Positions 29,631-39,325 of a stretch of DNA of 64,000 nt are shown here, in pieces (the first letter of the stretch is position 1; each line of letters starts with the position of its first letter). A model generated the notes under the pieces. That model saw only the letters and a list, made by a program, of their open reading frames with translations. It did no database searches and was not told the origin of the DNA. Source of the stretch: CAVYGM01 sp963768025 (lineage in GTDB: Bacteria; Bacteroidota; Bacteroidia; Cytophagales; Spirosomataceae); assembly GCA_963768025.1 (NCBI GenBank), contig CAVYGM010000025.1, forward strand, positions 1 to 64,000. The letters are read 5' to 3'. A program made the translations under genes and the position numbers.

Positions 29631-30666
29631 TTACTTGATGGAGGAGCCTTCGGTGAGGAAGGCGCTGCCGGCGGTGATTACGCTTTTGGTACCTTCCAGT
29701 CCGCTTGTGATAAGTACCTGATCGCCATCGAGGTACCCTACGGTGACGGGGATACGCTTTGCTTTGCCCTGGTTGTTGACGTACACAAATGCTTCCCGGC
29801 CGTTTCCTTCCACGATGGCTTCTACGGGTACTACCGTATAAGAGCGGCTTTGGGAGGGTTGTAACTCTACTTTGGCAAACAGGCCCGTGGCCAGGCGTTT
29901 TCCTTTGGGATCGAGGCGGATTTCTATTTCGTAGAGCTTGTTTGTGGGGTCGGCGGCCTGCGCTAGGCGGGTGACGGTACCCGAGAGGGTATCGTCGGGG
30001 TAGGCATCGAGGTGCACCGTAGCGCGGTCGCCGGTTTTGAGGCGGGCCCAATCTTTGTCCGATACGCCTACCTTCACCACCCAGTCGTTGCGGCGGTTGG
30101 AAGCGATCATCACCACCGGCGTGCCCACCCCGGCCAGTTCACCTTCGTTCATGAACTTACGGGTGACGGTGCCGTCTATCGGAGACGTGATTTGGGAGTA
30201 GGTCTGATTGAATTTGGCAATCTGCAAATTCTGCCGGGCCACGTCATAGCCGGTCGTGGCGTTTTGCATTTGTTCCAGCGTTGCGGCGGTATCCCGTAGC
30301 ATATTCTGCACCCGCTTGCTGGTCGCGCTCGGCTTTTTCGGTGGCATATTGCGCCTGATTCACCTGGGCGCTGATTTCGGTCTGGTCGAGTGAGGCCAGC
30401 AACTGCCCCTTCCGAACGGATTGCCCCTCTTCTACCAGGATTCGCTGCACGATGCCGCCAATTTTGAAAGAAAGCTTTGCTTCGTCGGAAGAGGCCACCG
30501 TGCCCGATACATAAATAGGTTCGGAGCGTACGGCCTCCGTGACAGGTTCGGTTTTGATAGCAATGATTACCTCGTCGGTAGCTGTTTCCTGCTTTTGGGC
30601 GGTCGTCTGACAGCCCGCCAGGAGGCCAAGCAGCAACAGATTTGAATAAAATAGTAGGGTTTTCAT
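29631..30666 (-). CDS. RND efflux periplasmic adaptor (HlyD/AcrA family), frameshifted
   Basis: Two frames make one lipoprotein adaptor of about 345 aa. The signal ends in a lipobox (LLAGC within MKTLLFYSNLLLLGLLAGCQ). Then come the lipoyl half-motifs (AKLSFKIGGIVQRILVEEGQ and FNQTYSQITSPIDGTVTRKF), a coiled-coil hairpin between them, a beta-barrel (VKVGVSDKDWARLKTGDRA) and a membrane-proximal domain (VVPVEAIVEGNGREAFVYV). The frames join near 30310 if one A is removed in CCAGCAAGCGG. It bridges the RND pump and TolC. It sits between those two genes, about 90 bp before the pump gene. Confidence 0.9.
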
Positions 30667-30791
30667 GGATAAATTGGTTTTATATCGATTGAACTTTATG
30701 ATTCACAGTGGCAGGAAAAATGAAAGCTTAGATCACGTTTGAAACCTGTCAAACTATTGGATTTCAACATTCCATTCACTCATTCTATCAT

Positions 30792-32153
30792 TCACTCATT
30801 CACAATTGATTTATTAAGTTGGGCGGTCTTAATAAGCACATCGTACTGCGATAGGGAGCGTTGGAGTTGCGCGGTCAATACATCGTTCTGGGCTTTCAGG
30901 TACTCAATCATCAACACACTACCATTGCGGTAGCGGCTGTCGATGACCCGGAAATACTGCTCGGCGCGCCCCTGCCCCGTAGCAGCGGCACGAAGGCCTT
31001 CCTGCGTGGCTTTCAAATCATGGTAAGCCTGGGTAACCTGCAATTCGATCTGCCTCCCGACTTCCTCCTGTCGGGTACGCACCACGTCGGTTTGGATACG
31101 GGCCTGCTGGGTTTTGGACTTTCGCTCGTAGCCTTTAAACAGATCCCAACTCAATCCAAACTGCCCCACGACGTAGGCCTGCCCGATGAAACTATACCCA
31201 AAACCCTGAAAACCGGCATTGCCGCCTAAGAATACTGAAGGCCGGGCCCCGGCTAGCTCGTTCAGCCGGACGGCATTCTGGGCTGCTTGCAGGGAGATGG
31301 CTAGTTGCTTCAATTCCTGCCGATTTTGCAGGGCCTCCACCGTCAGGCTTTCCAAATTTTCGAGGGCGGGCAGGGTAGTTAGCGTGAGAGTGGTATCTAC
31401 CCCGATCACAGCGTTGAGCTCCCGATTGAGGAGAAAATTAAAGTAGGCCCTGGCCACTTCGTGGTTTCGGCGGGCTTCCGCCTGCTGCTGTTCCAGCTTG
31501 CTGAGTTCGTACTCCGCCGAAAGCACCACGTCTTTGGTCAGTACGTTGTTGCTGACCAGTTTCTGGTTCAGCCGGAGGAGTTCGTTCAATACCTTTTGGC
31601 TGTTGTCATAGATCCGGATGGCATCCAGGGTTTGCAGGTATTGGTAGTAGGCCGTCTCTACGGCGTAGCGAATTTCGTTTTCAACCACCTTCTTTTTTGC
31701 CTCTTGCGCCGAAAGAAGATTCTGCTGAATCAGGTAGTTGTATTGAATTTCAGGATTGTAGATCGCATACTGGAAGCTCAGCTTGGTATCATGAAAATTA
31801 TTGGGGGCCAGGAGTTCGTCCACGTTCTCGATCTGCGGAAAGCGGTTCGACTGCGTCATCTCGTTCAGGGTTTTGTACACCGGGTTGAGCAGATCACCCA
31901 CTGGAAACTGTAACCTTCGCCCCCCAGCGGCTAATGAGTAGGTGGGTGCAAAGGTTACTCTGGGATAGAAGAGCGCTTTGGCCTGTCGGAGCGACTCAGT
32001 CGATTTCGATATTTCGAGCTGTTCCTGTCGCAGCGAGAGGTTATTCTCTAACCCCTCCTGCACGTAGCTTTCCAGTACCGTGGAAGTTTGGGCAAAGCAA
32101 GCCGAACCCATCAGCCAACCCGCCAGTAAGTAGTACGTTCTCTTGGTATTCAT
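30792..32153 (-). CDS. TolC family outer-membrane efflux channel
   Basis: 453-aa TolC-type protein with a signal peptide (MNTKRTYYLLAGWLMGSACF then AQ). It has the family repeat of two long coiled-coil segments, for example SLRQEQLEISKSTESLRQAK and YELSKLEQQQAEARRNHEVA, with a second set near residues 270-300 and 350-400. The N-proximal block ALFYPRVTFAPTYSLAAG is typical. It forms the trimeric exit duct for the RND pump below. The first gene of the three-gene export unit, it has a near-match of the TetR operator at 32163-32179, 10 bp before its start. Confidence 0.92.
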   Translation of the reverse strand: MNTKRTYYLLAGWLMGSACFAQTSTVLESYVQEGLENNLSLRQEQLEISKSTESLRQAKALFYPRVTFAPTYSLAAGGRRLQFPVGDLLNPVYKTLNEMTQSNRFPQIENVDELLAPNNFHDTKLSFQYAIYNPEIQYNYLIQQNLLSAQEAKKKVVENEIRYAVETAYYQYLQTLDAIRIYDNSQKVLNELLRLNQKLVSNNVLTKDVVLSAEYELSKLEQQQAEARRNHEVARAYFNFLLNRELNAVIGVDTTLTLTTLPALENLESLTVEALQNRQELKQLAISLQAAQNAVRLNELAGARPSVFLGGNAGFQGFGYSFIGQAYVVGQFGLSWDLFKGYERKSKTQQARIQTDVVRTRQEEVGRQIELQVTQAYHDLKATQEGLRAAATGQGRAEQYFRVIDSRYRNGSVLMIEYLKAQNDVLTAQLQRSLSQYDVLIKTAQLNKSIVNE

Positions 32154-32162
32154 AGTTCATAT

Positions 32163-32179
32163 ACTAAACAGTGTTCATT
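32163..32179. promoter_or_regulatory. Imperfect TetR operator in front of the efflux operon
   Basis: The plus-strand sequence ACTAAACAGTGTTCATT matches the palindrome at 32951-32967 at 14 of 17 positions, with a perfect right arm TGTTCATT. It lies 10-26 bp upstream of the tolC start, where a repressor would block transcription or early elongation. Confidence 0.65.
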
Positions 32180-32306
32180 AATAGAGTAAAAAAATGAGTG
32201 CAGCGGGCTGCACTTAACGTGATGGGTGTATTTTGGGTTAGGGTGGTTTTTTACTTAGGATATTTCCTCCGTTTGCCCTACCCTCTCTGAGCGACTCATA
32301 ACCAAA

Positions 32307-32924
32307 CTACAACGAAGCCCGTATCATCTTTACAAACAACGCAAAAGATTGCTGCATACGCTCCATTTCACGGTTATCCTTAAACATCTTCATGCGGTCT
32401 TTCAGATATATTGTTACCAGTCCGTGCATGTAGCTCCAAATAGTTAGCGCGGTCGCTTCTACGTCCTGCTCTTTAAAATACCCTGCTCTTATACAATCCT
32501 TTATCACCGCTTCCAACAATCCGAAGGCTTTCAATCCGTCCTCCCAATGCTCATCCCGGCAGGCGAGGTCGTCCATGGGGGCCCGCATGATAAACATGAG
32601 ATCGTACATCTCGGGATTGTCGATGGCGTACTTGATGTAGCGGTGACCCATTTCTACCAGCCGGGCAAAAGCATCCTGTATAACTAACACTTGCGAGAGC
32701 TCTTTTGTCATTTTAGTAAAAGCCTCCTCGTGCAGGGCAAAAAGCAGCTCATTTTTATCCTTATAGTAAAGATAAATGGTGCCGGGGCTATATTCGATGG
32801 CATCGGCAATGTTGCGAATACTTGTTTTTTCGTAGCCTTTACTTAAAAATAACCCACGGGCAGCCTGCAAAATAAAGTCCCGCATTTCTTCCCTATCCCG
32901 CTCTTTTCTTTCAACAATTCCCAT
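32307..32924 (-). CDS. TetR/AcrR family transcriptional regulator
   Basis: 205-aa TetR-type repressor. The N-terminal helix-turn-helix reads ILQAARGLFLSKGYEKTSIR then NIADAIEYSPGTIYLYYKDK (about residues 18-60), the standard family pattern. The C-terminal ligand-binding domain is helical (LFALHEEAFTKMTKELSQVL). It sits directly upstream of tolC on the same strand. A 17-bp palindrome just upstream of it is repeated imperfectly in front of tolC, so it very likely represses both itself and the efflux genes until an exported compound binds. Confidence 0.92.
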   Translation of the reverse strand: MGIVERKERDREEMRDFILQAARGLFLSKGYEKTSIRNIADAIEYSPGTIYLYYKDKNELLFALHEEAFTKMTKELSQVLVIQDAFARLVEMGHRYIKYAIDNPEMYDLMFIMRAPMDDLACRDEHWEDGLKAFGLLEAVIKDCIRAGYFKEQDVEATALTIWSYMHGLVTIYLKDRMKMFKDNREMERMQQSFALFVKMIRASL

Positions 32925-32950
32925 ATCAATATAATAAACATCACAAACTT

Positions 32951-32967
32951 AATGAACACTGTTCATT
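32951..32967. promoter_or_regulatory. Palindromic operator of the TetR regulator
   Basis: AATGAACACTGTTCATT is a perfect 8-bp inverted repeat around one central base, 27 bp upstream of the tetR start. Size and symmetry fit TetR-family operators. A related site precedes tolC at 32163. Confidence 0.7.
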
Positions 32968-33011
32968 ATTCAAAAGCTATTCTTCTATTTTCTTATTTTT
33001 CTTCAAAAAAA

Positions 33012-33467
33012 CTATTCAGGAAGTCGGACTCCGGTCTGAATGAGATTGGTTGAGCTCTTGGCAATAATCTTCCCCTCTGGCGTAACAAGCTGGCACTCAC
33101 AGTGTACAATATTCCGACCGGCCCGAATCACGTGAGCATTAGCTACTAGTATATCGCCCTCTCGGGCTGGATTCAGAAAGTCGCACGTCAGGTTTACGGA
33201 GGTATACGCAAATTCCCGGCCCAGGGCGTAGACCATAATTCCGGCCACTTCGTCCATGATAGCCGCCGCGGCGCCACCATGCAGTACGCCCGCCGGATTG
33301 GTCATGTCGTTCCGGATATCGTATTCAATACTGACGTGTCCGTATTCGGCCGCCCGTAAGGTTCCACCCAGCCAGCGGCCAAACGGAGAAATGCTGTTGG
33401 AGAGGTTTTTTCCGATGTGAGAACGAAAAAATTCGAGGCGAGGGTTCAGTTGGGCAATGTCACTCAT
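33012..33467 (-). CDS. PaaI-type hotdog thioesterase
   Basis: 151-aa single hotdog domain of the PaaI/DUF4442 group. The key region is NPAGVLHGGAAAAIMDEVAG (about residues 57-76), with the HGG loop and the acidic catalytic residue in MDEVAG, followed by TSVNLTCDFLNPAREGDILV. It hydrolyses acyl-CoA thioesters, often aromatic ones in PaaI relatives, but the substrate is not readable. It is separately transcribed, 90 bp upstream of the TetR operator region. Confidence 0.87.
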   Translation of the reverse strand: MSDIAQLNPRLEFFRSHIGKNLSNSISPFGRWLGGTLRAAEYGHVSIEYDIRNDMTNPAGVLHGGAAAAIMDEVAGIMVYALGREFAYTSVNLTCDFLNPAREGDILVANAHVIRAGRNIVHCECQLVTPEGKIIAKSSTNLIQTGVRLPE

Positions 33468-33599
33468 TATTTATACAAAGGTTAATATGGAAATATATCA
33501 CTACACGTTGTCACCCAAAAAATAGGAATAATCGTAGAATAAATGCCTGATAAGGATTGAATTCCTGTATTTTGGTACGTAGGTATTCAATGTTATTAG

Positions 33600-33607
33600 T
33601 ACCTTTG
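33600..33607 (+). promoter_or_regulatory. Candidate -7 promoter box of the comA-like gene
   Basis: TACCTTTG fits the Bacteroidota -7 consensus TAnnTTTG and lies 34 bp upstream of the ATG at 33642. A clear -33 TTG at the ideal distance was not found. Confidence 0.4.
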
Positions 33608-33641
33608 GGCGTTTTTTACCGAGCATTTGACCCCCTAATAT

Positions 33642-34436
33642 ATGAATTATAATTTGTCGCAAATACCTGAACGCACAAAGCAGCCCCGCCAGAACGGAAT
33701 AACCATGGTGATGGATAAGGGACTTAGCATTCGTGAGGTTGAAGACATGCTCTCTATTTCCCAGCCCTACATCGATATAGTCAAACTTGGCTGGGCTACG
33801 TCTTTCGTCACCCCGAATCTGGATGCCAAGCTGGACGTGTATCGGAGCGCCAATGTCCCTTTTTACTTCGGGGGTACCCTGTTTGAGGCATTTGTGGTGC
33901 GCAATCAGTTTGAGGACTTCCGCCGACTGATTGATAAGTACAAGATGCAGTACGCGGAAGTGTCGGACGGATCAATGGAAATGCCGCAGGATCAGAAGTG
34001 CGAGTACATCCGTACCCTGGCCACACAGGTGACGGTACTTTCGGAGGTAGGGTCAAAGGACGAAGAGAAAATCATCCCCCCTTACAAGTGGATTCAGCTC
34101 ATGCGGGCCGAGCTGGAAGCCGGTGCCTGGAAGGTGATCGGGGAGGCCCGGGAGGCCGGAAACGTGGGCCTATTCCGATCCAGCGGCGAAGTAAGGCAGG
34201 GATTGGTTGAAGAAATTCTGACGCAGATACCCAATGAAAGTATTTTGTGGGAAGCTCCACAAAAAGCGCAGCAGGTGTGGTTTGTGAAGCTGCTGGGTAC
34301 CAACGTAAACCTGGGCAATATTGCCCCCAATGATATCATACCCCTCGAAACCATTCGTTTGGGATTGAGAGGAGATACTTTTTCTCACTTTTTAAATCAT
34401 AAGACAAAACAGAAATGGAAATTATCAGCCAAATAA
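33642..34436 (+). CDS. Phosphosulfolactate synthase (ComA family)
   Basis: 264-aa TIM-barrel protein of the ComA family (PF02679), which adds sulfite to phosphoenolpyruvate to give phosphosulfolactate. Recognisable blocks are GITMVMDKGLSIREVEDML near the N-terminus, IDIVKLGWATSFVTPNLDAK, VPFYFGGTLFEAFVVRNQ, YAEVSDGSMEMP, VLSEVGSKDEE and NVGLFRSSGEVR. In methanogens it starts coenzyme M synthesis; in Bacteroidota no coenzyme M pathway is expected, so a role in sulfolactate or sulfonolipid precursors is possible but is inference. It overlaps the following DedA gene by 22 bp. Confidence 0.88.
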   Translation: MNYNLSQIPERTKQPRQNGITMVMDKGLSIREVEDMLSISQPYIDIVKLGWATSFVTPNLDAKLDVYRSANVPFYFGGTLFEAFVVRNQFEDFRRLIDKYKMQYAEVSDGSMEMPQDQKCEYIRTLATQVTVLSEVGSKDEEKIIPPYKWIQLMRAELEAGAWKVIGEAREAGNVGLFRSSGEVRQGLVEEILTQIPNESILWEAPQKAQQVWFVKLLGTNVNLGNIAPNDIIPLETIRLGLRGDTFSHFLNHKTKQKWKLSAK

Positions 34437-35068
34437 TTGACTTCTTTCTTCACCTTGACAAGCACCTTTTTGACATCATCAATGAGTATGGTACCCTCAC
34501 GTACCTTATTCTGTTCCTGATTATATTCACCGAAACCGGTCTGGTGTTCATGCCCCTGCTCCCCGGCGACTCGCTGCTGTTTGCGGCCGGTGCCCTGGCC
34601 GCCTCCACGGGTGCCTTGAATGTGTGGCTCATCATCGTGCTCCTGATCATTGCGGCACTCCTCGGCGACAATGTCAATTACTTTGTGGGCAAGTACCTGG
34701 GCACCCAAATCCGGCAACGGGAGCGGATTCTTTTTCTGAAACGCGAATACCTCGAACGCACCGAAGAATTCTACGCCAAGCACGGGGGAAAAACGGTCAT
34801 CATGGCCCGCTTTATTCCCATCATCCGGACGGTGGCCCCTTTCGTGGCCGGCGCAGGTAGTATGACCTATTCCAAGTACATAGGTTATTGTGTATTAGGT
34901 GCGTTGCTTTGGGTACCTTCGTTAACTCTGTTGGGATACTTCTTTGGCAATATCGATTTTGTCAAAAAGAATTTTGAACTGGTCATCTTTGGTATTATCG
35001 GGCTCTCCGTATTACCTGTTATATGGGGAATTATCAAATCCAAATTCCTCACTCCCCGGCCGGCCTAA
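34415..35068 (+). CDS. DedA family membrane protein
   Basis: 217-aa integral membrane protein of the DedA/SNARE-associated family (PF09335). It has the typical reentrant block ETGLVFMPLLPGDSLLFAAG (about residues 40-60), then LLGDNVNYFVGKYLG, and the second hallmark FIPIIRTVAPFVAGAGSMTY (about 137-156). About five membrane segments are expected. DedA proteins are undecaprenyl-phosphate or phospholipid flippases/scramblases of the inner membrane and affect membrane potential and envelope stress. The start at 34415 lies within the end of the comA-like gene, so the two are translationally coupled. A terminator follows at 35091. Confidence 0.93.
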   Translation: MEIISQIIDFFLHLDKHLFDIINEYGTLTYLILFLIIFTETGLVFMPLLPGDSLLFAAGALAASTGALNVWLIIVLLIIAALLGDNVNYFVGKYLGTQIRQRERILFLKREYLERTEEFYAKHGGKTVIMARFIPIIRTVAPFVAGAGSMTYSKYIGYCVLGALLWVPSLTLLGYFFGNIDFVKKNFELVIFGIIGLSVLPVIWGIIKSKFLTPRPA

Positions 35069-35090
35069 TCCGCCAAACGCTCTTTATCCA

Positions 35091-35130
35091 AAAAAACCCT
35101 GGTTGCACCTTACCAGGGTTTTTTATTTTT
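35091..35130 (+). terminator. Rho-independent terminator after dedA
   Basis: AAAAAACCCTGGT and ACCAGGGTTTTTT (ending near 35124) form a 13-bp stem with an 8-nt loop, then ATTTTT. It lies 23 bp after the dedA stop codon. Confidence 0.88.
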
Positions 35131-35237
35131 ATTAAGCCTGTTTGTAGGCTTTGAGAAAGCAAATCGTTTGATTTGTAGCCCTACTTTCTGTACCCTGGTT
35201 CAGTGCTTCGGCAGCTGAGTTAAAAACAAATTTTTCT

Positions 35238-36011
35238 ATGGATCTATACGGATTGATTGGCTTTCCCCTTTCGCACTCATTTTCAAAACGGTATTTTTCC
35301 GAAAAATTCGAAAAAGAGCGAATCCAGGATAGCCGCTACGATTTGTACGAATTAAATTCCATTGACCAGCTTCCCGAACTACTGTCAAACTCACCCAACC
35401 TACGGGGTCTGAACGTAACCATTCCCTACAAGCAGGCGGTCATTCCTTATCTGGATGAGCTCGACGGGGCATCTGCTAAGCGCATTGGCGCGGTGAACAC
35501 CATAAAAATATTCGCTGACGGCTCCACGAAGGGCTACAACTCCGACTATTACGGTTTTAAACAATCGGTCTACGAATGGATTGATCATCGGGGCGAGTCT
35601 TGTGCCAATCTAAAAGCATTGGTGCTGGGGAATGGAGGAGCGGCCAAAGCCGTATTGACTGCCCTCAGAGACCTGCGCGCCGAAACCCTGCTGGTATCCC
35701 GTACCGCTTCGGAGGGAATAGCGAGCTACGAGGATTTGACGGAGGAAGTTATGAAGGAATACCGATTGATAGTCAATACGACCCCCCTGGGTATGTACCC
35801 TCAGGTAGATACCTTTCCGCCCATCCCTTACGAATGGCTGAGCAAGAGGCATTTCCTGTACGACCTGGTCTATAATCCCTTGAACACCGCCTTTCTCCAA
35901 AAAGGGGCCGGCATGGGGGCCGCTACGCACAATGGGTTGAAAATGTTGGAATTACAAGCTGAAAAATCCTGGGAAATCTGGACCGAAGACTTAGAACTAT
36001 GGAATCGTTGA
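35238..36011 (+). CDS. aroE: Shikimate dehydrogenase
   Basis: 257-aa AroE, which reduces 3-dehydroshikimate to shikimate with NADPH in aromatic amino-acid synthesis. The N-terminal substrate domain has GLIGFPLSHSFSKRYF and LNVTIPYKQAVIPYLDELD, with the catalytic Lys in the PYKQ motif; GAVNTI follows. The nucleotide-binding loop is LVLGNGGAAKAVLTAL, and INTTPLGM appears here as VNTTPLGMYPQVD, then YDLVYNPLNTAFL. Length matches the family. Its last 13 bp overlap the start of the next gene (nagA), so they are co-transcribed, although the pathways are unrelated. Confidence 0.95.
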   Translation: MDLYGLIGFPLSHSFSKRYFSEKFEKERIQDSRYDLYELNSIDQLPELLSNSPNLRGLNVTIPYKQAVIPYLDELDGASAKRIGAVNTIKIFADGSTKGYNSDYYGFKQSVYEWIDHRGESCANLKALVLGNGGAAKAVLTALRDLRAETLLVSRTASEGIASYEDLTEEVMKEYRLIVNTTPLGMYPQVDTFPPIPYEWLSKRHFLYDLVYNPLNTAFLQKGAGMGAATHNGLKMLELQAEKSWEIWTEDLELWNR

Positions 36012-37127
36012 TACTAAAAAATGCGACTATTTTTACGGGCGACACCGTCCTGATTGGTCATGCCCTCTGGCTGGAAGCGGGCAAAATACGGGCTATACCG
36101 GCTCTTTCGGAAATCCCCGAGGAGGTTCCCACCCAGGATTTGAACGGAGCCTGGCTCGTTCCTGGTTTTATCGACTTCCAATTGTATGGCGGAAGCAGTG
36201 GCTTTCTTACCCGCGATGGCTCGGTGGAGTCGCTCATAAACACGTACGAAACGCACTTGCAGGACGGTACCACTACCCTCGTGCCCACGGTGTACTCTAC
36301 CACCAAAGAGCGGATTCTGGCCGCGGTAGGTGCTATTCGGCGAGTATTGGCAGCAGGGAAGACCCGGCGTGGCCGGACTACACGTGGAGGGTCCCTTTAT
36401 CAATCCCGTGAAGCGGGGAGCCCACAGCGACGCCATGGTGCGTCCGCCGAGCTGGTTTGAACTTATGGAGCTCATCGAAAAAGGCAAGGACGTGATCAAG
36501 GTAATGACCATTGCGCCCGAATGCTTCGATGACGCGCTCCTCGATCTGCTAAAAACTACCGGCTGGGCCATTTCGGCGGGGCATACCAATGCCACTGCGG
36601 TCGAGTTGAATGCCTATTTTGACAAAGGGTTCAATCTGGCTACCCACCTATACAATGCCATGCGGCCCCTCGAAAGCCGGGAGCTGGGCGTGGTAGGTAC
36701 TATATTCGACCGGACGGACGTCCACGCCAGTATTATTGCGGACGGGTACCATTGCGATTACGGTGCTTTACGCATTGCCAAGAAGCTGCTGGGCGAGCGT
36801 CTGTTTTTGATTTCAGACGCTACTTTCGCCAAGTATGAAGGTACGCGGTTTGAGTTTGAAGGGTTCGTTACCAATTACGATGGCGAACGCTTTACCAACG
36901 ACCAGGGCTTGTTGGCGGGCTCCTGCATTACGCTACTAGATGCCGTCAGGAACTGCATTCAGCGGGCGGGACTGGAAGCAGACGAGGTGTTCCGGATGGC
37001 GACGGCCTACCCGGCCCGGCACCTCCGGATGGACCATGAGCTGGGGTATCTCAAACCCGGCTATGTCGCCAATGTGGTGGCCCTTACGCCCGACCTCGAA
37101 ATTCAGCAGGTATGGGCGGCCCGGTAG
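35999..37127 (+). CDS. nagA: N-acetylglucosamine-6-phosphate deacetylase, frameshifted
   Basis: Two frames make one NagA of about 376 aa. It removes acetate from N-acetylglucosamine-6-phosphate in amino-sugar and cell-wall recycling. Motifs: WLVPGFIDFQLYGGSSGF at the start of the barrel, GLHVEGPFINPVKRGAH with the metal-binding Glu, ISAGHTNATAVELN and THLYNAMRPLESRE with metal-binding His, and LISDATFAKY with the catalytic Asp. The frame switches near 36362; removing one A in AAGACCCGGCG restores PGVAGLHVEGP. ATG 35999 overlaps aroE, and RibD converges from the other side immediately after the stop. Confidence 0.92.
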
Positions 37128-38194
37128 TCAGGGTTTGTAATACGTCCACAGATCTCCTTCTATCCATTCGGATCGTACCAAAGCGCCGGCCACCGTCGGT
37201 GCTTTGACTCCCTTTCCCAGGCGCATCGGACTTTGGCAGCGGCGGATTTCGTCCCAGAGACCCGCCGCCAGAAAAGCTTGGTGGATATGCCGTCCTCCTT
37301 CTACCAAAATGGATTGAATTTTTCGCTGCTGCAAATCGGCTAGAATCTGCTGCAATTCGTCGGTACCCGGCTTAATTTTACCATAGGACACCTCCCCGGC
37401 CGGTTGGTAACGTTCTGGGGTTTCGGGTACTTCACTACCTATCTGGTAGTTGTAAACGACAGTAGGCTGGCTTTGGTCAAAAAGTCGTAAACTATCCGGC
37501 AAGGTACGGTTTCGATCCAGTACGATCCGAACGGGATCACATCCGTGCCAATGCCTTACATTCAGGCTAGGATCATCGGCCAGGGCCGTTTGGCGGCCGA
37601 TCAGGATTCCGTCCTCTTCCGAGCGCCATCGGTGCACCTGCATGGACGAATACGCATTGCTGATGGCAACCGGCATTCCCCCCTCAGCCGCAAGGTAGCC
37701 ATCGGCGGTCTCGGCCCATTTGAGAATAATATAGGGTCTTTTTTTGGTAAAAAAAGTAAAAAAACGAACGTTCAACTCCTTCCCCGTACCAGCCAATACA
37801 CCCGTTGTTACTTCTATGCCTGCGTTAGCTAGCATGGCAAGGCCGCGCCCGGCCACCAGGGGGTTGGGGTCATCGTTAGCCACTACTACCCTTCTGATCT
37901 TTTTCTGAATTAACAAGGAAGCGCAGGGGGGCGTTTTGCCAAAATGCGAGCAGGGTTCCAGAGTGACATAGGCAGTAGCTACCGGAAGCAGGTGGGCATG
38001 GCCTTTGTGCAGGGCATCCGCTACTGCCTGCACCTCGGCGTGCGGGCCACCGTACTGCCGGTGCCAGCCTTCGCCAATAATGCGCTTCGTTAGCCACCAA
38101 CACGCAGCCCACCATAGGATTGGGGCTTACGTTTCCGCTGCCCGTACTCAGCCAGTTGAAAGGCCCGTTGCATGTATTCTTCGTCCGTAGTCAT
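37128..38194 (-). CDS. ribD: Bifunctional riboflavin deaminase/reductase, frameshifted
   Basis: Reading from ATG 38194 and removing two inserted bases (near 38140 and 38090) gives one RibD of about 355 aa. The deaminase half reads LAEYGSGNVSPNPMVGCVLV, then the zinc site GPHAEV and LEPCSHFGKTPPC. The reductase half reads RPYIILKWAETADGYLA, then ILIGRQTALADDPSLNVR and SILVEGGRHIHQAFLA. It carries out the second and third steps of riboflavin synthesis from GTP. The first 60 codons are hidden because of the shifts, so a naive gene call starts too late at 38033. It converges with nagA. Confidence 0.9.
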
Positions 38195-38364
38195 GGAGCA
38201 AATATAGGTGGCCTACCCGCACATTCGGTATTGAACCCGTAGATTTCAATAGTACTGACAATGCCTGGAGATACAGACATAATCAAGAAAACTTGACTTT
38301 GGCGGTTCCCCATCTGTTTTAAATTTACTAACTTTCCCGCCAAAGAATCGAAATCAGTCAAATC

Positions 38365-39225
38365 ATGACCTCCGCGCGTCAACTTTATCAACAGCTCATA
38401 CGTCAAATCAATGTATATCCGCCTAAGGAAACCCAGGCGATAGCATTCATGCTCCTGGAACATTACCTGCGCCTGCGGAACGTGGACGTACTGGTGGACC
38501 GTCCCATTGCCGACTCCCAGGTACAGCCCGACTGGACCGAAATAATAGCGCGTCTAAATAGCAACGAACCCATACAGCACATCATCGGCTCCACGGAATT
38601 CTGCGGCCTTACCTTCCAGGTGTCTGCCTCAGTACTGATCCCCCGTCCCGAAACCGAAGAACTCGTGCAACTCGTAACCCGCGACTACGCGGAGCCCGAA
38701 GAAAAGCCCTCCATTCTGGACATCGGTACCGGCAGTGGCTGCATCGCCATCGTACTGGCGCGCTTCCTGCCGCATGCCACCGTACACGCCTGGGATGTGA
38801 GCGACGAAGCCCTGTCCGTGGCGCGTGAAAACGCCCGTCAGCTTATGGCCGATGTGCATTTCGACAAGCAGGATATGCTCAATGTGAGCTTTCCCCTACC
38901 CGACGCACCCCACCAGTTTGACTGTATCGTGAGTAACCCTCCCTACGTAACCTACTCGGAGGCCGATCAGATGCGGCCCAATGTGCTGCGGTTTGAGCCG
39001 CACGAAGCCTTGTTTGTAGAGGATAGCGACCCGTTGCTTTTTTACAAAGCTATTGCTGATTTCGGCCAGCATCACCTCAAACCGGACGGTCGGTGCTACG
39101 TAGAAATCAACGAGCATTTTGGCCCGGAAACCAAGCAGGTTTTTGAGGAAAGAGGCTACCAAAACGTGGAAATTCTGAGAGATATTCACGGGAAAAACCG
39201 CTTCACCCGCGCTATACGTGGATAA
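38365..39225 (+). CDS. prmC: Peptide chain release factor N5-glutamine methyltransferase
   Basis: 286-aa PrmC/HemK. An N-terminal helical domain (about 1-75, with the typical INVYPPKETQAIAFMLLEHY) is followed by LNSNEPIQHIIGSTEFCG and the methyltransferase core. The SAM-binding motif is ILDIGTGSGCIAIVLARF, and the catalytic NPPY motif is in CIVSNPPYVTYSEAD. It methylates the glutamine of the GGQ motif in release factors RF1 and RF2. It stands divergent to ribD with 170 bp between the start codons. Confidence 0.95.
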   Translation: MTSARQLYQQLIRQINVYPPKETQAIAFMLLEHYLRLRNVDVLVDRPIADSQVQPDWTEIIARLNSNEPIQHIIGSTEFCGLTFQVSASVLIPRPETEELVQLVTRDYAEPEEKPSILDIGTGSGCIAIVLARFLPHATVHAWDVSDEALSVARENARQLMADVHFDKQDMLNVSFPLPDAPHQFDCIVSNPPYVTYSEADQMRPNVLRFEPHEALFVEDSDPLLFYKAIADFGQHHLKPDGRCYVEINEHFGPETKQVFEERGYQNVEILRDIHGKNRFTRAIRG

Positions 39226-39325
39226 GGACAAAACTAGCTTCTTCCGAATCAATCTCCAATTGATCTTACAATCCAACAAGGTGATTATGAATTAATTTAG
39301 CATTCATATACTCAGCATTACCCCT

